A DNA stretch of 64,000 bases from an uncultured Hyphomicrobiales bacterium (GTDB lineage Bacteria; Pseudomonadota; Alphaproteobacteria; Rhizobiales; Ancalomicrobiaceae): the NCBI GenBank assembly GCA_903930435.1, contig CAIYYN010000068.1:1-64000 (forward strand), given 5' to 3'. Below, piece after piece: positions 1 to 10,300 of this stretch. Each line of letters begins with the position of its first letter. Position 1 is the stretch's first letter. The position numbers were made by a program, and so were the translations under genes. The notes under the pieces were generated by a model. That model saw nothing but the letters and a program-made list of their open reading frames with translations. It was not told where the DNA came from and searched no databases.

Positions 1-88
1 CGAAAACCAGTTGCCGAAGATCATCCGCGGTGTCAAATTCGCCGACGGCTCCGAGATAAAAAGCACGAATGAATTCACCGCCGCCTGA
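1..88 (+). CDS. 3' end of an unidentified gene (5' end outside window)
   Basis: In frame 2 the window opens inside a reading frame whose last 28 residues end in ...SEIKSTNEFTAA before a TGA at 86-88. The other two frames in this stretch give an implausible arginine-rich peptide or an early stop. The piece is too short to identify a family. It lies upstream of the small exported-protein gene on the same strand, with about 170 bases between them. Confidence 0.45.
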   Translation, partial: ENQLPKIIRGVKFADGSEIKSTNEFTAA

Positions 89-259
89 TCGAGCCGTCAC
101 CCAAATTCAAGCATAGCTCCACACCACATCAAGGAGTCTTTATAAAAGTTTACGATTTTTAACCGAAGAACTTGACTTCCTTATTCAAATCGGCGATTTC
201 GAATGTAAATGAAATCATTAAGTTTTCATTCATGACCTTGGTCATAGATAGGATTGAAC

Positions 260-760
260 ATGAAGCGGATTTTGATGACGTTGGCGATCTCTTCGTCGAT
301 GGTAATGTCGGCAGCCTAGTTTGCTCACGCTACTGTGGCAGACCCGTTGGCTTCTCTCGATTTGTCGGGTGCATCCACGACCAAAAAGGGACAGACGACT
401 TTCGAGTCTGACCTGGCTACGGTGGCGCAATTCACGTCAGCTCTTACGAGCTTGTATTCGAGCCTGGGATACACGAGCCTGGTTTCGGATTTGGCGACAT
501 ATGCTACGGGTCAAGGTGCGACATTCAATTCGGCATTGATTAATCATGCTGAGAACGATTGGTCGGCAACTCTGACATTCAATGACAGCGCAAAGACGAT
601 CGCTGTTGATGGGGCGACGCTGGTCGGTGGTAACCTCATTTCGACGCCGCCGCAGACCATCGGTGCTCCGGGACCTGTCGCAGGTGCTGGTGTTCCTGTC
701 ATTCTTGGTCTGGTCGGGTTCGCCGCCTTCCGTCGCCGCAAGGTGACAGCCGCTGTCTGA
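260..760 (+). pseudogene. Small exported PEP-CTERM-like protein, signal peptide interrupted by an in-frame TAG
   Basis: An ATG at 260 follows a good ribosome site (AGGA at 250-253) and opens MKRILMTLAISSSMVMSAA. A TAG at 317-319 follows, and the same frame continues FAHATVADPL... to a stop at 758-760. Together the two parts read as one signal peptide with an A-H-A cleavage site and a mature protein of about 140 residues. The C-terminus has a P-G-P motif, a short hydrophobic span and an RRRK tail, the three-part layout of PEP-CTERM/exosortase-type sorting signals. A GTG at 335 could start a protein without the signal peptide, but no good ribosome site precedes it. One CAG-to-TAG change would explain the break. 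A recent nonsense mutation, a sequencing error or amber read-through all remain possible. The biological role is unknown. Confidence 0.6.
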
Positions 761-816
761 TCAGCTTTGAATACCGTGCCAGCTAACACCGGCGGCAAAA
801 TCTGACGAATTTTTCA

Positions 817-843
817 GGGCGTATCGCGAGATACGCCCTTTTT
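817..843 (+). terminator. Rho-independent terminator
   Basis: A perfect 9-bp stem (GGGCGTATC / GATACGCCC) with a GCGA tetraloop is followed by five T residues. It lies 57 bases after the stop of the small exported-protein gene and ends transcription before the convergent alpha-2-macroglobulin gene. Confidence 0.9.
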
Positions 844-1008
844 GCTTGAATTGACTTGCACTGAGGATCGGGTCGGGATTGCAGCCTCAAGCACTGCCTC
901 TGTCTACCGCATAATCTCTTAACCCGTCGGGGTTGCGTGCAATAGAACGCGGTTGGAAAAGATGCAGCTATCCAGAAATAGATCGTAGAGCTTTGCTTCC
1001 ATGGCGTG

Positions 1009-4000
1009 CTACTTCCCCGCCACGACCTCAACCGACCCATAGCTCGTCCGGCCAAAGCGTTCAGGGCGATACATGTCCTCAATGGTCGCAGGCGGCAGGA
1101 TGTATTTGCCGGGTGCAACGGCGCGGATCATATAGGCCGCATAGAAGAATGCCGATTGACCGGGCGCCCGGTTGAAGGTCGCGACAAACCGGTCGTCGCG
1201 GTACTCGGTATGGACGGCTTCCATCTTGCCCTGATCGAGCCAATCAAAGCCGGAGAGATCGGCGGATGTGACGAGGTTGGGGTTATCGATCTCGAAACCA
1301 GCCGGCAGACGATCGACCAGCATCAGTTGCCCGTTGTCCGGCTTTGATTCCGTCACCTTGAGCACGACAACAAGCCGGTCGGTCTGTTTGACCTGCTTGG
1401 CATCGACCGTCGAGCCATCCAGCTTGTGGAACGTACGCTCAATTGCGAACCCTTGCGCCTGCGCCGGTTCCGGTTGGATGGGGTGTCCGGAGGCATTCAC
1501 GATCGCGCGCAACGGCGCCGGACCGCTGTTGGCGACCTTGACTGGATGGCCCGTCAGAGCGCTCGATTTGAAGGTCTGGTAATAGGCCCCCGGATGCGGC
1601 GTACCATCGACTGTCAAGGCGACTTGATCGGCCTCGCGGGCGGTCGCAAAGGCGGCCAGAACCATCCAGCTGTTTTCCTGGGTCGACGTATAGCGGATTG
1701 TTTCGCGGTTCGATCCGACCCACGATTCGACCTTCTGCAACAACGCCGGTTGCGCACCGGATTCTGCCATCAATGCAATCAGGCCCGCTCCGTCCCGCAG
1801 GGGCGTTCCGTAATCGGCTCGCCAGACGCGAGCCGGACCCATAGCCTGAAGCCGGACAAAGGCGGCTTCAAACAAGGGCTGCGCACGGCCTCGGTCTCCC
1901 AACAGGGCGAGCGCGGCCCCGACTTGGGCACGCGACAAGGGCGTCGCAAAGATGTCCGGCTTGGTGTCGGCGAGATAGCGGAGATCACCGATGATCGGGC
2001 GACCATTGCGTGCCAGCACATAGGCCGCATAGCCGATCTTGTCGGCATCGGCCTCTTTCGGTTCGCTCGTGTTGACGATGAAATTGCGCAGCCGGTCGAG
2101 TGCCGTCGACATGGCCACCTGCGGCACCTCAAAGCCGCGTTCACGGGCACGCGTCAGGAAGTCTGCCGCAAAACTGTCGAGCCAGATATCGTCATCGCCG
2201 CCTGCGCGCCAAAGACCGAACGCTCCGTTTGTATCCTGCCGGGACAGGACAGTTGCGATCGCCTTGCGGATACGTTCGTCAACACCACCGTCAAAATCGA
2301 GCGACGTGCTCGACGCGAGCTTGTTCACGTAGAGCAAGGGCATGGCGACCGAGACGGTCTGCTCCGTGCAGCCGTAGGGATAGCGATCCAGTTGCTTCAG
2401 CAGCGAGGCCACATCAAAGGCTGACTGAGGCGCGACCGACAGCGAAACAACGCCGGTGCCGTCGATGAACTCCTTGGTCAGGTCATCGGAGATCGTGATT
2501 GCCCCGCCATTGGCAGCAAGCGGCTGGATGGAGCGATGATAGACCGGCGGTGTCGCGGATTGCACCGGCACGGACAGGCTCTGGGAAACCGCGATCGTAC
2601 CTGCACCCACTTTGATGTCGAAAGTCGCGTTGCCCAGTCCCGTCGCATTGAAGGGAAGCGACAGTTGCGCCTTGCCCTTGGCGGCCAGCTTGATGCTTGG
2701 GTGCATGATGCCCGCCGCCATCGTCACCGGGCCGTGAACTTCCACGTCGACGGCATAATTGCCAGCAGGCCCCTCGACATTGTCGATGTTGAACTGCAAG
2801 CGGGACTGATCACCAATCGTGAGGAACCGTGGCAAGGTCGCCTGCACGACGATCGGGTCGCGTACGATGACATCGGCTTCGGCATGGCCGAGTTTCCCCG
2901 CCGTCCAGGCGACGGCAGCGACCCGCACGGTGCCATTGAACGTCGGAATATCGAAATCGACGTCTGCCGTGCCATCTGCGGCAACTGCCACAACGCCCGA
3001 ATAACGCGACAGAGGTGCCTGATCTGGCGGCCCCTGGATCTGCTTGGCATCGCCGTCACCACCTGACGTGATTGCGCCGCGCGTCCCCTGCATGCCGTCA
3101 ATCAGGTAGCCGTAGAGATCGCGCAAATCACCCGACATCATATGCTGGCCGAAGACGTGTTCCTCAGGGTTGGGCGTCTCGTAATGCGTGAGATTGAGAA
3201 TCCCGACATCGACCGCCGACACCGTCACATGCGCCATCTCGCCTGGTGCCAGGCCCGCCAGTTTCACATGCGTGGTCAGCGTCGCGCGCGGATGCATTTG
3301 TTTCGGCACATCCAGCGTCACGCCGAGGGTACGCGCCGGTCGATCCACGGCAAACCAGCCAACGCCGATGGCACGCCCGGGCATGCGGTGCGCGGCAACA
3401 TCCAATGGGCGGTAGGCCATGGCGACGACGTAGGCCCCTGCCCCCCAGTTGGCGTCCGCCGGGAAGGTGACCGTGGTGCCTGCCTTCTCGATATCCAGTT
3501 GCTGGATCGCTTCGATCCTGTCGGAGACGATGGCCACCGTTGCCTTGCCGGCAAAGCGCGGCGACAGCCGAACCTTCACGTCTTCACCGGCCGCATAGGC
3601 GGTCTTGTCGGTGGCCACATCAAGCACATCAGGCGTGTCCGCCTTGTCGGCCCCCTGCCAGCCAACGGAGAATGTGACCGACGTATGCGGATGGCCGGGA
3701 TCATCTGAGGCGACGTCGAGCCGATACTGCCCCCAATCGACGACGCTGGCGATATCGGCGGGCTTGCTCGCCGCAATATCGATGGTGCCATCGGCAATGC
3801 GTCGCACGGCCTTGACCACCTCGAAGTCCCAGTGCCCTTCGGAATTGTACCATTGGTAGCTGTGTTCAATCCGCGACAGGGTCCATTTGACGCCCTTCTT
3901 GACGAGCCTAGTCCCATCCGGTGCCGCGTAGACGACCTGGAATTTAGCCTGATTACCCGCCGACAGGCCATCGCCGAACTGTGATCTGACCGCCAGCACT

Positions 4001-6282
4001 GGAGCCTTCGGCAGGATCGGCAGCGTTACACTACGCTCGATGGCCCGACCGCCATTTTCGGTGATTTGCAGCGTTACACTGACCTGAAGCGGGCGTGTCG
4101 TTTCACCCTCGGGAAGCTCGACCGAAACCGATGCATGGCCCTTTTCGTCGGTGGTATTTTCGCCTTCGATGCTTTTTGCAATCGCCTCAAACGGCTCATC
4201 ATCCAGCCCGACGGTCCAGTCAGCCAGACCGGGAACCGTCGTTTGTGTCGCCAGTTCGATCTTCTGCGTACCCGTGATCGCCAAACCATCTGCGGGCGCG
4301 CCATAGAGATAGCTTGCATTCACGTCGAGCGACATTGGCTCGCCCGGATGCAACGTGGTCTGGCTGGTTGTCACCTTCATGTCGATGCGTTCGGGGACAT
4401 AATCCTCCACGAGGAAGGTCACATCACCAACCGCAGGCAGCTTGGGATCGGTAAAGGCCTGAACGTGCCAGGTCCCGGTTGGCAGACCCGAGACGAGCGG
4501 CAAAGCCCATGCCCGACCGCCTTCGCCCTGATCCTTGACCACTTCACGCTTGTATTCGACGCCATCGGAGCGCTCCGCGACCAGCGTCACGGGCAAACCG
4601 GACACTGACTTGCCCTTCACGTCGCGCAACAGGGTCGTGACGTTGACGGTCTCGCCTGACCGATAGACGCCACGTTCGGTATAGAGAAAGGCATCAACGC
4701 CCACCGGCGTCTCGCGACCCTTGACGCCGCGATCAGTCAGGTCGAACGCGTTCTGCTGCTGATCGAGGAAGCCATAATCGCCGTTGCCATCCTCGGCGAT
4801 GATCATGCCCGGCGACATGCCACCCTTGCCACGTGCGAGTCCTGCGTCGAACACGACATGACCGGATGCGTCCGTCTTCTTGGTATCAAGCACTTCATTG
4901 TTCTTCGCGATCAGCCGGACCTTGATATCCGCCCTGGACTCGGCCGTCGACAGCGAACGGACAAAGACATGCAAACCGTCGTTGGCGCCCGCAAAGGATG
5001 TCAGGCCCAGATCGGAGACGAGGAACCATTGCGTCGCCTTGGCGTTGTAGTCATCGCCCTTGCCATTGTCGGGACCGGCGACCATGACATAGATGCCCGG
5101 CTCCAGTTTGCCGACAGCCTCCATGAAAGGAAAGGCGGTGACGACATCCTTGTTCAGCTGCGATTTGACACTCAGCTTGCCGGTCCAGACCTCGACGCCC
5201 TTCTCCTCGGCGATCTTGTCGGCCTGATACTGCTGAAGCTGCTGCAGGAAATCCTCGGAGTGCACGGTCGTCGGCAGGCTACGGTCGCCGATGCGATAGA
5301 CACCAATCGCGACTTTCTCGGTGTTGACGGTCACGACCGGCAGGCCTTCCTGCCCGGTGCGCGGCAGCACGTAATTGCGACCGGTAAAATGCACGGAGGG
5401 GCTGCGATCCTTGACGTAGAGATCGTAGTCGGCGGACTTCAGCAAATCTTCGCCAACGGTAGACGGCAAGCCCTGACGGATCACGACATGGTAACTCTTG
5501 CCATGTTCGAGGCCCTCGACGCAGAGTTGCCGGTCACTGACGGACAAGGCGGGTGTGGCAATGCCGGTGACCGTAACATACGGCGTGAAGTCGGTTTTCC
5601 CGCCGGCGAGTTGCTCGGAGAACTGGAAGCAGGCGCGTGGCGTCACGGAATCGGAATCAAGCTTGTACTCCAGCAGTCGAAAACCGAATTCGACGCGCAA
5701 GTCAGCATAGGTCTTGCGAACGGCGGTGAAAGCCTCCCCCGTCAGGGAGGGGTCCAGTCCCTTCAAGCCAGCGCGCAGGATCTCAAGGGCCGTGCGCTGC
5801 TGCTTGTAGGTAACGGCATAAATCTGTGCCAGTGAATCCAGGGCCGTCGCTTCATCTGCCTTGTTAACCGCCCGCTGATACCCGACGTAGGCCGCAATTT
5901 CGGCTGACTGCTGAAACGCATAGTTCTCGGCGTATTTGTCGCTTTTCAGATAGGTCGTTGCGATGCCAAGCTGGTTCCAGGATAGCCAGTCCCTGGGGTC
6001 TAGAATGACGGCCTGGATGTAGAGATCCCGCGCCGCCTGATAGTCCTTGCGCGCCATGGCAGCAGCAGCATTGGCCTTGACCTTGGCAACCGGATCCTTG
6101 GAAGGCTTGATTTCAGCCTGCCATTTGGCTTCCAGCTTCACCGCCTCGCTGGCCATATAATCGTTCACATAGGCCTTGTGATCGGATGCCTTGGGGTCCA
6201 CCGCCTTCGTCTGCGCCAAGCCCGGCACCGCCAGCATGACAAGAACGAGCGCCGCAAAAAAACGCCTGGCAAGCCGATCCAT
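1009..6282 (-). CDS. Alpha-2-macroglobulin family protein with thioester motif
   Basis: A protein of 1,757 residues. The start at 6282 is preferred over 6303 because GGGGAG sits just upstream and the protein then opens with a clean signal peptide (MDRLARRFF, hydrophobic core, cut near GLAQ). There is no lipobox cysteine, so it should be a soluble periplasmic protein and not a lipoprotein like E. coli YfhM. Residues about 50-200 look like TPR-type helices. Bait-region and macroglobulin domains follow. The thioester motif G-C-T-E-Q-T is intact, with its cysteine near residue 1305. Bacterial members are thought to trap foreign proteases in the periplasm. The usual partner, penicillin-binding protein PbpC, is not beside it here. 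The gene is probably monocistronic; the next gene upstream on the same strand is a response regulator about 160 bases away. Confidence 0.9.
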   Translation of the reverse strand: MDRLARRFFAALVLVMLAVPGLAQTKAVDPKASDHKAYVNDYMASEAVKLEAKWQAEIKPSKDPVAKVKANAAAAMARKDYQAARDLYIQAVILDPRDWLSWNQLGIATTYLKSDKYAENYAFQQSAEIAAYVGYQRAVNKADEATALDSLAQIYAVTYKQQRTALEILRAGLKGLDPSLTGEAFTAVRKTYADLRVEFGFRLLEYKLDSDSVTPRACFQFSEQLAGGKTDFTPYVTVTGIATPALSVSDRQLCVEGLEHGKSYHVVIRQGLPSTVGEDLLKSADYDLYVKDRSPSVHFTGRNYVLPRTGQEGLPVVTVNTEKVAIGVYRIGDRSLPTTVHSEDFLQQLQQYQADKIAEEKGVEVWTGKLSVKSQLNKDVVTAFPFMEAVGKLEPGIYVMVAGPDNGKGDDYNAKATQWFLVSDLGLTSFAGANDGLHVFVRSLSTAESRADIKVRLIAKNNEVLDTKKTDASGHVVFDAGLARGKGGMSPGMIIAEDGNGDYGFLDQQQNAFDLTDRGVKGRETPVGVDAFLYTERGVYRSGETVNVTTLLRDVKGKSVSGLPVTLVAERSDGVEYKREVVKDQGEGGRAWALPLVSGLPTGTWHVQAFTDPKLPAVGDVTFLVEDYVPERIDMKVTTSQTTLHPGEPMSLDVNASYLYGAPADGLAITGTQKIELATQTTVPGLADWTVGLDDEPFEAIAKSIEGENTTDEKGHASVSVELPEGETTRPLQVSVTLQITENGGRAIERSVTLPILPKAPVLAVRSQFGDGLSAGNQAKFQVVYAAPDGTRLVKKGVKWTLSRIEHSYQWYNSEGHWDFEVVKAVRRIADGTIDIAASKPADIASVVDWGQYRLDVASDDPGHPHTSVTFSVGWQGADKADTPDVLDVATDKTAYAAGEDVKVRLSPRFAGKATVAIVSDRIEAIQQLDIEKAGTTVTFPADANWGAGAYVVAMAYRPLDVAAHRMPGRAIGVGWFAVDRPARTLGVTLDVPKQMHPRATLTTHVKLAGLAPGEMAHVTVSAVDVGILNLTHYETPNPEEHVFGQHMMSGDLRDLYGYLIDGMQGTRGAITSGGDGDAKQIQGPPDQAPLSRYSGVVAVAADGTADVDFDIPTFNGTVRVAAVAWTAGKLGHAEADVIVRDPIVVQATLPRFLTIGDQSRLQFNIDNVEGPAGNYAVDVEVHGPVTMAAGIMHPSIKLAAKGKAQLSLPFNATGLGNATFDIKVGAGTIAVSQSLSVPVQSATPPVYHRSIQPLAANGGAITISDDLTKEFIDGTGVVSLSVAPQSAFDVASLLKQLDRYPYGCTEQTVSVAMPLLYVNKLASSTSLDFDGGVDERIRKAIATVLSRQDTNGAFGLWRAGGDDDIWLDSFAADFLTRARERGFEVPQVAMSTALDRLRNFIVNTSEPKEADADKIGYAAYVLARNGRPIIGDLRYLADTKPDIFATPLSRAQVGAALALLGDRGRAQPLFEAAFVRLQAMGPARVWRADYGTPLRDGAGLIALMAESGAQPALLQKVESWVGSNRETIRYTSTQENSWMVLAAFATAREADQVALTVDGTPHPGAYYQTFKSSALTGHPVKVANSGPAPLRAIVNASGHPIQPEPAQAQGFAIERTFHKLDGSTVDAKQVKQTDRLVVVLKVTESKPDNGQLMLVDRLPAGFEIDNPNLVTSADLSGFDWLDQGKMEAVHTEYRDDRFVATFNRAPGQSAFFYAAYMIRAVAPGKYILPPATIEDMYRPERFGRTSYGSVEVVAGK

Positions 6283-6442
6283 CGTGTCACTCCCCGCGAC
6301 CAACGTCGCCGACTATTGTTTTATGTCACTGAAATCAGATGCATTCAAAAAGCCGGAATTTCCAGCGGTCACCAGAGTACCACAGGCGAGGGTTAAGGCA
6401 ACAAGATGGAGTGCGGATGACAGAAGCGCCGCCTATGGCTCT

Positions 6443-7354
6443 TCAATCCTCATTGATTGCCTTGAGCGCCAAAATGGCGGCGGAGGCACGGTTCTCGACG
6501 CCGAGTTTGGCGTAGACGGTTTCCAGATGCTTGTTCACGGTTCGTGGGCTGAGCCCCAGGATATCGCCGATATCGCGGTTGGATTTGCCGCGCGCGATCC
6601 ACACAAGCACTTCCGCCTCGCGGGAGGTCACCTGAAACCGGCGTTTCAGGGCAGCTTCCTCGCCGCCCACGTCATCGCTCATCAGGCGAAACAACAGCTC
6701 ATCATCGCCCGTGCGCCCGATCATCGACAAGGCAATGCGACGTGTCCCAATTTGACCGAGCACAATATTCGAGGAAGACTGGCCGTCCGCAACCGCCTTT
6801 CGCGCGGTTTCCGGCAGCTCGGTTCCCGTGCCGGACAGAACCTCGGCAATCAGCCGCGCGGCCTGCGGCGTTGCCCACAAGACATGACCCGAACTATTGA
6901 CCGCCAGCAGAAACCGCCCGGCGGTATCGAGTGCAAGGCGCGCACTGTGTTCGCGACGTGCATTGGCCATATGGACGCGGATCCGAGCCAACAATTCGTC
7001 GAGAATGATTGGCTTGGTAATATAATCGACGCCGCCTGCTTCCAGTCCGCGCACGATGTCTTCGGTCTCGGTCAGACCTGTCATGAACAGGATCGGTGTA
7101 TGGGCTGTCTGGGTCAGCGCCTTCAAGCGGCGACAGGTCTCGAAGCCATCCAGACCGGGCATGACCGCATCCAGCAGGATCACATCGGGCGAGATCCGGG
7201 TCACGATATCGAGCGCTTCCGTGCCACTGGTGGCTACCAGAACCATCGCACCGGTTGCCTCAAGCGCCTCGGTCAAAAAACCAAGGGTTTCCGGACTGTC
7301 ATCGACGACCAGAATGATGTTGCGGTGCAGTGATTGCGGATCGACGTCAGCCAT
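6443..7354 (-). CDS. LuxR-family response regulator paired with the permease-kinase
   Basis: A protein of 303 residues. The N-terminal receiver domain has LVVDDS, the phospho-acceptor aspartate in ILLDAVMPG at about residue 62, and a conserved lysine in the TKP motif. The middle section (about 130-230) resembles a degenerate PAS domain. The C-terminus is a LuxR/FixJ helix-turn-helix (TSREAEVLVWIARGKSN). The start at 7354 overlaps the stop of the upstream kinase gene in an ATGGCTGA junction, indicating translational coupling; an ATG at 7381 is possible but extends further into the kinase. It is therefore the likely output regulator of that kinase, and the divergent urea transport operon is an obvious target. 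The target and the signal are inferences. Confidence 0.9.
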   Translation of the reverse strand: MADVDPQSLHRNIILVVDDSPETLGFLTEALEATGAMVLVATSGTEALDIVTRISPDVILLDAVMPGLDGFETCRRLKALTQTAHTPILFMTGLTETEDIVRGLEAGGVDYITKPIILDELLARIRVHMANARREHSARLALDTAGRFLLAVNSSGHVLWATPQAARLIAEVLSGTGTELPETARKAVADGQSSSNIVLGQIGTRRIALSMIGRTGDDELLFRLMSDDVGGEEAALKRRFQVTSREAEVLVWIARGKSNRDIGDILGLSPRTVNKHLETVYAKLGVENRASAAILALKAINED

Positions 7355-10300
7355 CCACACCATCCGCCAAAGCAGCTTCATGCGCCGCTTCCTGCCCGAT
7401 TTCAGGGTCGGTTGCCGGTTCCAGATCCAGTTCCTCCAGCATGGTGATCAGGCCCGCCATATCAAATTGCGCCAGGTGCCGGGACAACGAAGCAAGAACG
7501 GGGCCGTTTTCAATTCCTTTGGCTGCCAATTCGCCAACGCGCTTCTCCAGACCGCTGCGATAGCCAATGCGCGCAAACTGAAGGAGTTCAGCGATATCCT
7601 TCGCGCTCAGCGCGGCAGCTGGAACGGGTTTCTCATCCAGTTGTTCCGAGACAGAAGGGGCAGGCTCTTCGACCATCACGCCTTCATCGAGCCACTCAAG
7701 CCCCAATTGAACACCAAGCCGCTCGACCAGTTGCCGGAGATCGAAGGGTTTGGCGATCGTGTCATCATAGGGCTGTTCTTCGACCGAGGGTGGTCGTGTC
7801 TCGCCAATATTGGCCGACAGAATGATGATGCGCGGCTTCGTCAGCCCCTTTGCCCGCAAGGCGCGCGCGAGGTCCCAGCCGTTCATGCCGGGCATGGAGA
7901 TATCGAGCAGGAACAGATCCGGCGTCAATTCCTGTGCAAGCGTCAGGCATCCCGCTGCATCAGCCGCCATCAGCACATTGAAACCGAGCGGCGTCAGGAT
8001 CTCGGCAACGAGATCCCGGTGCTCGGCATTGTCATCGACCACCATGATGGTCCGGCGACGTCCGCGATAGCCGCGGATCATCAACGGACCAGGCGGCGGC
8101 GCATCGGGTGCCGACACGCTCGCCAGCATCAACCGGACACGGAACTGGCTGCCCTTGCCCGGCTCGCTGGTGACCGAAATATCGCCCCCCATCAGCGTGG
8201 CCAGCATTTTGGTGATTGTCAGGCCAAGCCCGAGACCCGGTTGACCCGCCGCGCCCTCGCCTCGCTCGAACGGCTCGAAGATCCGTTGCAACTCCTCACG
8301 CGGGATGCCGGGACCCGTATCGCTGACGATGATCGTCGCGACATCATTGCGCAACGAGACCTGCAAGGTGACCGAGCCGGACGCGGTAAACTTGATGGCA
8401 TTCGACAACAGGTTGACCAGAACCTGACGCAGGCGCTTCTCGTCGGTGGCAACAACCTCTGGCAAAAATTCGGGGCGCGAGAACGTGAACGTCAGCCCCT
8501 TGGCTTCTGCCTGAAACCGGAACATGTCGTCGATCTGCGCCAGGAACTCGGCGAGACGCACCTGATTGCGAGCCAGTTGCAGACGTCCGGCCTCGATCTT
8601 CGAGATATCGAGCAGCCCGTCGATCAGGCCGGACAGATGTTCAGCCGACCGTCGGATGACCCGGACGGCATTCTGGCGCGGTTGCGGAATCGCGGTATCG
8701 CGTTCCAGCACCTGCGCATAGCCCATGACGGCGTTGAGCGGTGTCCGCAGTTCGTGGCTGAGGCCCACGAGATAGCGCGATTTGGCGAAATTGGCCGCTT
8801 CCGCCGCTTCCTTGGCCTTTTGCAGGGCAGCGTCAGTGCGCTCATGCGCCTTGATTTCGGCGAGCAGCAGGCTTGTCTGGCGTTTTGATTCCTCTTCGGC
8901 GACGCGACGGCTCTCATGCGCGAGCACGAAAAACCACGCGATGACACCAGCCACGATCAACGCAACAAAGAAGGCGGCCCAAAGTGCACGCGCCACGACA
9001 CTTGTCTCGGTCTCTCCGACCTGAAAATGGATGACCAGCAGCACCAGACTGATCACACCGGTGAGGAGCGCAAACAGCCCAAAGAATTCGACGAGCCGCT
9101 GACTGACATTATGAGCCAGAAACGCTGGCAGGATGGCCCGGATCGCAACGCGGGCCTGTGAGGCAGCGCGCGCATGCGGCTTGCAGAGATCGCCGCATCG
9201 GGCATCCAGCGAACAACACAGCGAGCAGATCGGCGCACCATAGGCCGGACAATAGGCACTATCCTCCGGCTCGAACTCATGTTCGCAGATCCGGCACTGG
9301 ATGGTTTTCATTGCGGCCCAACCAGCACGCGGTTTCCGGGCGAGATAATACCGACCGTCTGTTGCCCAGGCGATCAGTGGCGCAAGCGCAAGCGCGACCA
9401 CCAGGGACACAAATGGCGCAAAGGCCGCCGCCAGCACTCCGAACTCACCGGCGGCAGAGGCGAGCCCGAGGGTTGCCGCGCCCAGCATCGCACCGGTCCC
9501 GACCGGGTTCACGTCATAAAGATGCGCGCGCTTGAACTCGATGCCCGGCGGAGACAGGCCGAGCGGCTTGTTGATCGCGAGATCGGCGACAATCGCCCCA
9601 AGCCAGGATACTGCGAGGATCGAGAACAACCCGAGCGTCTTTTCCAGCGCCTGATAGATCCCCAGTTCCATCAGAAGGAGCGCGATGGCTACGTTGAAGA
9701 CAAGCCAGACGACCCGGCCCGGATGCGAATGCGTCAGCCGGGAAAAGAAGTTCGACCACGCGAGCGATCCGGCGTAGGCATTCATGACATTGATCTTGAG
9801 CTGCGACACCACGACAAAGGCCGCCGTCAGCACGAGCGCCATCTGCTTCGACGGCACCATATACTGGAAGGCGACGTCATACATGTAGGCGGGTTCACCG
9901 GCATGGATGCCCGGCACCCCATAGCGCAACGTGAGCACCGCCAGCAGAGATCCGGCAAAGAGCTTCGGCGCGCCGAGAAGCACCCAGCCGGGACCGGCCA
10001 GAAACAGCGCCGTGTACCAGTTCCGGTCAGCCACTCCTTGCGATCCCGGACTTTGGCGGTCAAACAGCTTGTCGGTCAGGGGATCGCGCTTCTGCTTGGC
10101 CGGCAGGAAGCGCAGGAAGTCGACCTGCTCACCTATCTGGGCAATCAACGACAGGATGACAGACGACGCCATGCCAAAGCGGACGAGATCGAAACTCTCC
10201 CAGATCGTGCCGGGTTGCCCGCCCGATTGCAGGCCACCGAATTGCTGCCACGCCACGATCTGCGGCCAGTCGTGCCAGACAATGAAAACGAAGGGCGCAA

